Shown in pieces: positions 6,734-7,419 of a stretch of 7,419 nt of DNA; the stretch's first letter is position 1; every line of letters starts with the position of its first letter. The notes beneath the pieces are model-generated. The model saw only the letters and a list, made by a program, of their open reading frames with translations, did no database searches and was not told the origin of the DNA. The stretch lies in the NCBI GenBank assembly GCA_026391235.1, contig JAPLDV010000372.1:1-7419 (forward strand). Reading direction: 5' to 3'. The DNA comes from Bacteroidia bacterium. Lineage in GTDB: Bacteria > Bacteroidota > Bacteroidia > Bacteroidales > UBA12481. The translations under genes were made by a program, and so were the position numbers.

Positions 6734-6901
6734 TATTTGTTGATACAATCCTGTTTTAAAATTTTTAATGCAGACATCTTTTTTTGCTGGAAAAAATAAC
6801 TATCGTGAGTTTAAATAATTGTCAAAGAAAATGTTTATTGCTTCAACAGTTCGTTAAATCGTTACCCCCTTTTTTTAAGTTAGAGTTCGAGCTGTTTTGT
6901 G

Positions 6902-6980
6902 TTCCATGATAGACATTACTTTTTATCCGAAAGGGCAACTCTCTTTCGAACAGTAATCGTCAATCTTATTCCTTCCATGA
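6902..6980. repeat. Nested inverted repeat flanked by 8-base direct repeats
   Basis: GACATTACT (6912-6920) pairs with AGTAAT-c-GTC (6952-6961) apart from one bulged base; inside it CGAAAG (6928-6933) pairs perfectly with CTTTCG (6943-6948). TTCCATGA occurs on both sides, at 6902-6909 and 6973-6980. It could be a small mobile remnant with target duplications, an RNA hairpin or a protein-binding palindrome. Confidence 0.45.
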
Positions 6981-7035
6981 GACTGAGGAGTTGTAGGTGT
7001 AATCCATTTTTTTAATCTCTGGGGGTTCAATTCCC

Positions 7036-7049
7036 CGCGGCTTGCCGCG
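7036..7049. repeat. REP-like hairpin 1 (CTTG loop)
   Basis: CGCGG (7036-7040) and CCGCG (7045-7049) pair around the loop CTTG. The CCC before it has no GGG partner after it, so it looks like a worn copy of the second hairpin. The four C residues at 7033-7036 can pair instead with the G run at 7021-7025, giving an alternative stem-loop. Confidence 0.55.
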
Positions 7050-7076
7050 TGTATCTGAACCCGATTCTGACTTGAT

Positions 7077-7098
7077 ACCCCGCTGCTTGCGGCGGGGT
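7077..7098. repeat. REP-like hairpin 2 (CTTG loop)
   Basis: ACCCCGCTG pairs with CGGCGGGGT (nine pairs including one T-G wobble) around the loop CTTG at 7086-7089. It shares the CCCCGC-n-G-CTTG-C core with the copy 41 bases upstream. Paired GC-rich palindromes of this kind are typical of REP/BIME elements. T-rich sequence follows on the plus strand, so a terminator role in that direction is possible, but no plus-strand gene precedes it. Confidence 0.6.
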
Positions 7099-7146
7099 TG
7101 TTCATTTTACTTTTTTCTCTTCAATCAATCTAAGGTGTAAAGCGCA

Positions 7147-7272
7147 CTACTTAACCGCTTCTTTAAATGCCTTAGCTGGTTTAAATTTTGGCGTAAATTT
7201 GGCAGCTATTTTGATTGCCTCTCCCGTCTTTGGATTTTTTCCTTTTCGTGCTTTTCTTTTAAGGAAAATAAA
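7147..7272 (-). pseudogene. HU-family DNA-binding protein, 3' remnant
   Basis: On the minus strand the last 38 or so residues of an HU/IHF-type protein are readable: [18 protein letters not shown], then [19 protein letters not shown] and a TAG at 7147-7149. The ARKG-x-NP-x-TGE beta-arm and the FKP-x-KA-x-KEAVK C-terminus are diagnostic of HU, a nucleoid protein of about 90 residues. Upstream of about 7260-7272 the similarity stops; the frame continues only to a stop at 7288-7290 without the expected GFG-x-F. The sequence there turns into the end of an IS110-family element, so the 5' half has been separated and may lie beyond the right edge. The DNA-binding arm is incomplete and no start remains. 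Confidence 0.85.
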
Positions 7273-7419
7273 GGGGACAAGTACAACTTAAATTTGCGCA
7301 GTTAGGTAGCAACTGTGTTTCACGTCAAGTAGTATTTTTTAACAGCCTGATTCATTCCAGCAGGTATCCTTTTTGATCATTGTATTGAGGATAATCATAA
7401 GCTTCCTCATGCAGGCAGT
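7273..7419 (-). mobile_element. IS110-family insertion element, 3' end (runs off the window)
   Basis: The transposase stop lies at 7339-7341, followed on the minus strand by about 66 non-coding bases before HU coding sequence resumes. The exact junction cannot be fixed: IS110 elements usually lack terminal inverted repeats and long target duplications, and none are visible. The boundary is placed at about 7273, give or take 12 bases, where HU similarity ends. Confidence 0.65.
7339..7419 (-). CDS. IS110-family transposase, C-terminal end (partial)
   Basis: Only the final 26 residues are present, open to the right edge: MRKLMIILNTMIKKDT, then CWNESGC and TAA. R-K-L-hydrophobic-hydrophobic-LN-x-MIK is a recurring C-terminus in IS110/IS116/IS902 transposases (DEDD, RuvC-like recombinases). 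The catalytic domains are outside the window, so activity cannot be judged. The gene points left, towards the HU remnant it appears to have cut. Confidence 0.65.
   Translation of the reverse strand, partial: TACMRKLMIILNTMIKKDTCWNESGC

Larger units (their letters stand above)
6570..7146. other. 577-base region without a firm gene
   Basis: The left part (6570-6900) is AT-rich, with many T and A runs and only one short minus-strand frame of interest (6620-6733). The middle (6902-6980) holds a nested inverted repeat between short direct repeats. The right part (7021-7098) holds two GC-rich CTTG-loop hairpins. The longer open frames here show no recognisable family or codon pattern. It lies between the methyltransferase start and the HU remnant. 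Confidence 0.5.

Noticed and set aside
6797..6825. Perfect minus-strand -35 box TTGACA (6820-6825) upstream of the methyltransferase
   Set aside because: No acceptable -10 box lies at a 16-18 base spacing (TAGTTA matches only two of six), and it is about 230 bases from the gene start.
7021..7037. GGGGG-TTCAATT-CCCC, resembling a tRNA T-arm
   Set aside because: No matching anticodon arm, D-arm or acceptor stem can be built around it; it is better explained as part of the REP-like palindromic pair.
6923..7105. 60-codon minus-strand frame across the palindromes
   Set aside because: It runs through both hairpins and shows no family similarity.

Overview
The window reads as accessory DNA from a diderm (outer-membrane) bacterium. 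The clearest sign is a two-partner secretion (TPS) pair: the 3' part of a very repetitive GLUG-repeat exoprotein (1-2087, +) and a complete TpsB/FhaC-type outer-membrane transporter (2334-4058, +). The truncated DUF2934-like and HU-like genes and the REP-like hairpins would fit a Desulfobacterota-like host, but nothing here fixes the taxon and no rRNA or marker gene is present.

Layout. (a) 1-2087: open-ended adhesin made of two GLUG-repeat modules joined by a Trp-rich linker. (b) 2088-2333: short spacer. (c) 2334-4058: tpsB with a TTG start, signal peptide, two POTRA regions and a beta-barrel ending in Phe. (d) 4194-4316 (-): C-terminal remnant of a DUF2934-like gene. (e) 4323-5444: complete IS630-family insertion sequence with terminal inverted repeats and a transposase split over two frames at an A8 run. 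(f) 5682-6569 (-): class I SAM-dependent methyltransferase. (g) 6570-7146: 577 bases without a convincing gene, holding a possible response-regulator-like remnant, a nested inverted repeat flanked by 8-base direct repeats, and a pair of CTTG-loop REP-like hairpins. (h) 7147-7272 (-): C-terminal remnant of an HU-family DNA-binding protein, cut by (i) the 3' end of an IS110-family element (about 7273-7419, transposase on -), which runs off the right edge.

How the parts work together. The exoprotein would be exported across the inner membrane by Sec and then through the outer membrane by its TpsB partner, giving a surface or secreted adhesin. Downstream of this pair the region is worn: two insertion sequences of different families lie beside gene fragments (DUF2934-like, HU), and REP-like palindromes are present. 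The methyltransferase is intact but isolated. Its substrate cannot be read from the sequence. I see no defence, CRISPR or clearly new system. The points most worth checking are the IS110/HU junction, the transposase slippage site, the REP-like pair and the nested palindrome.
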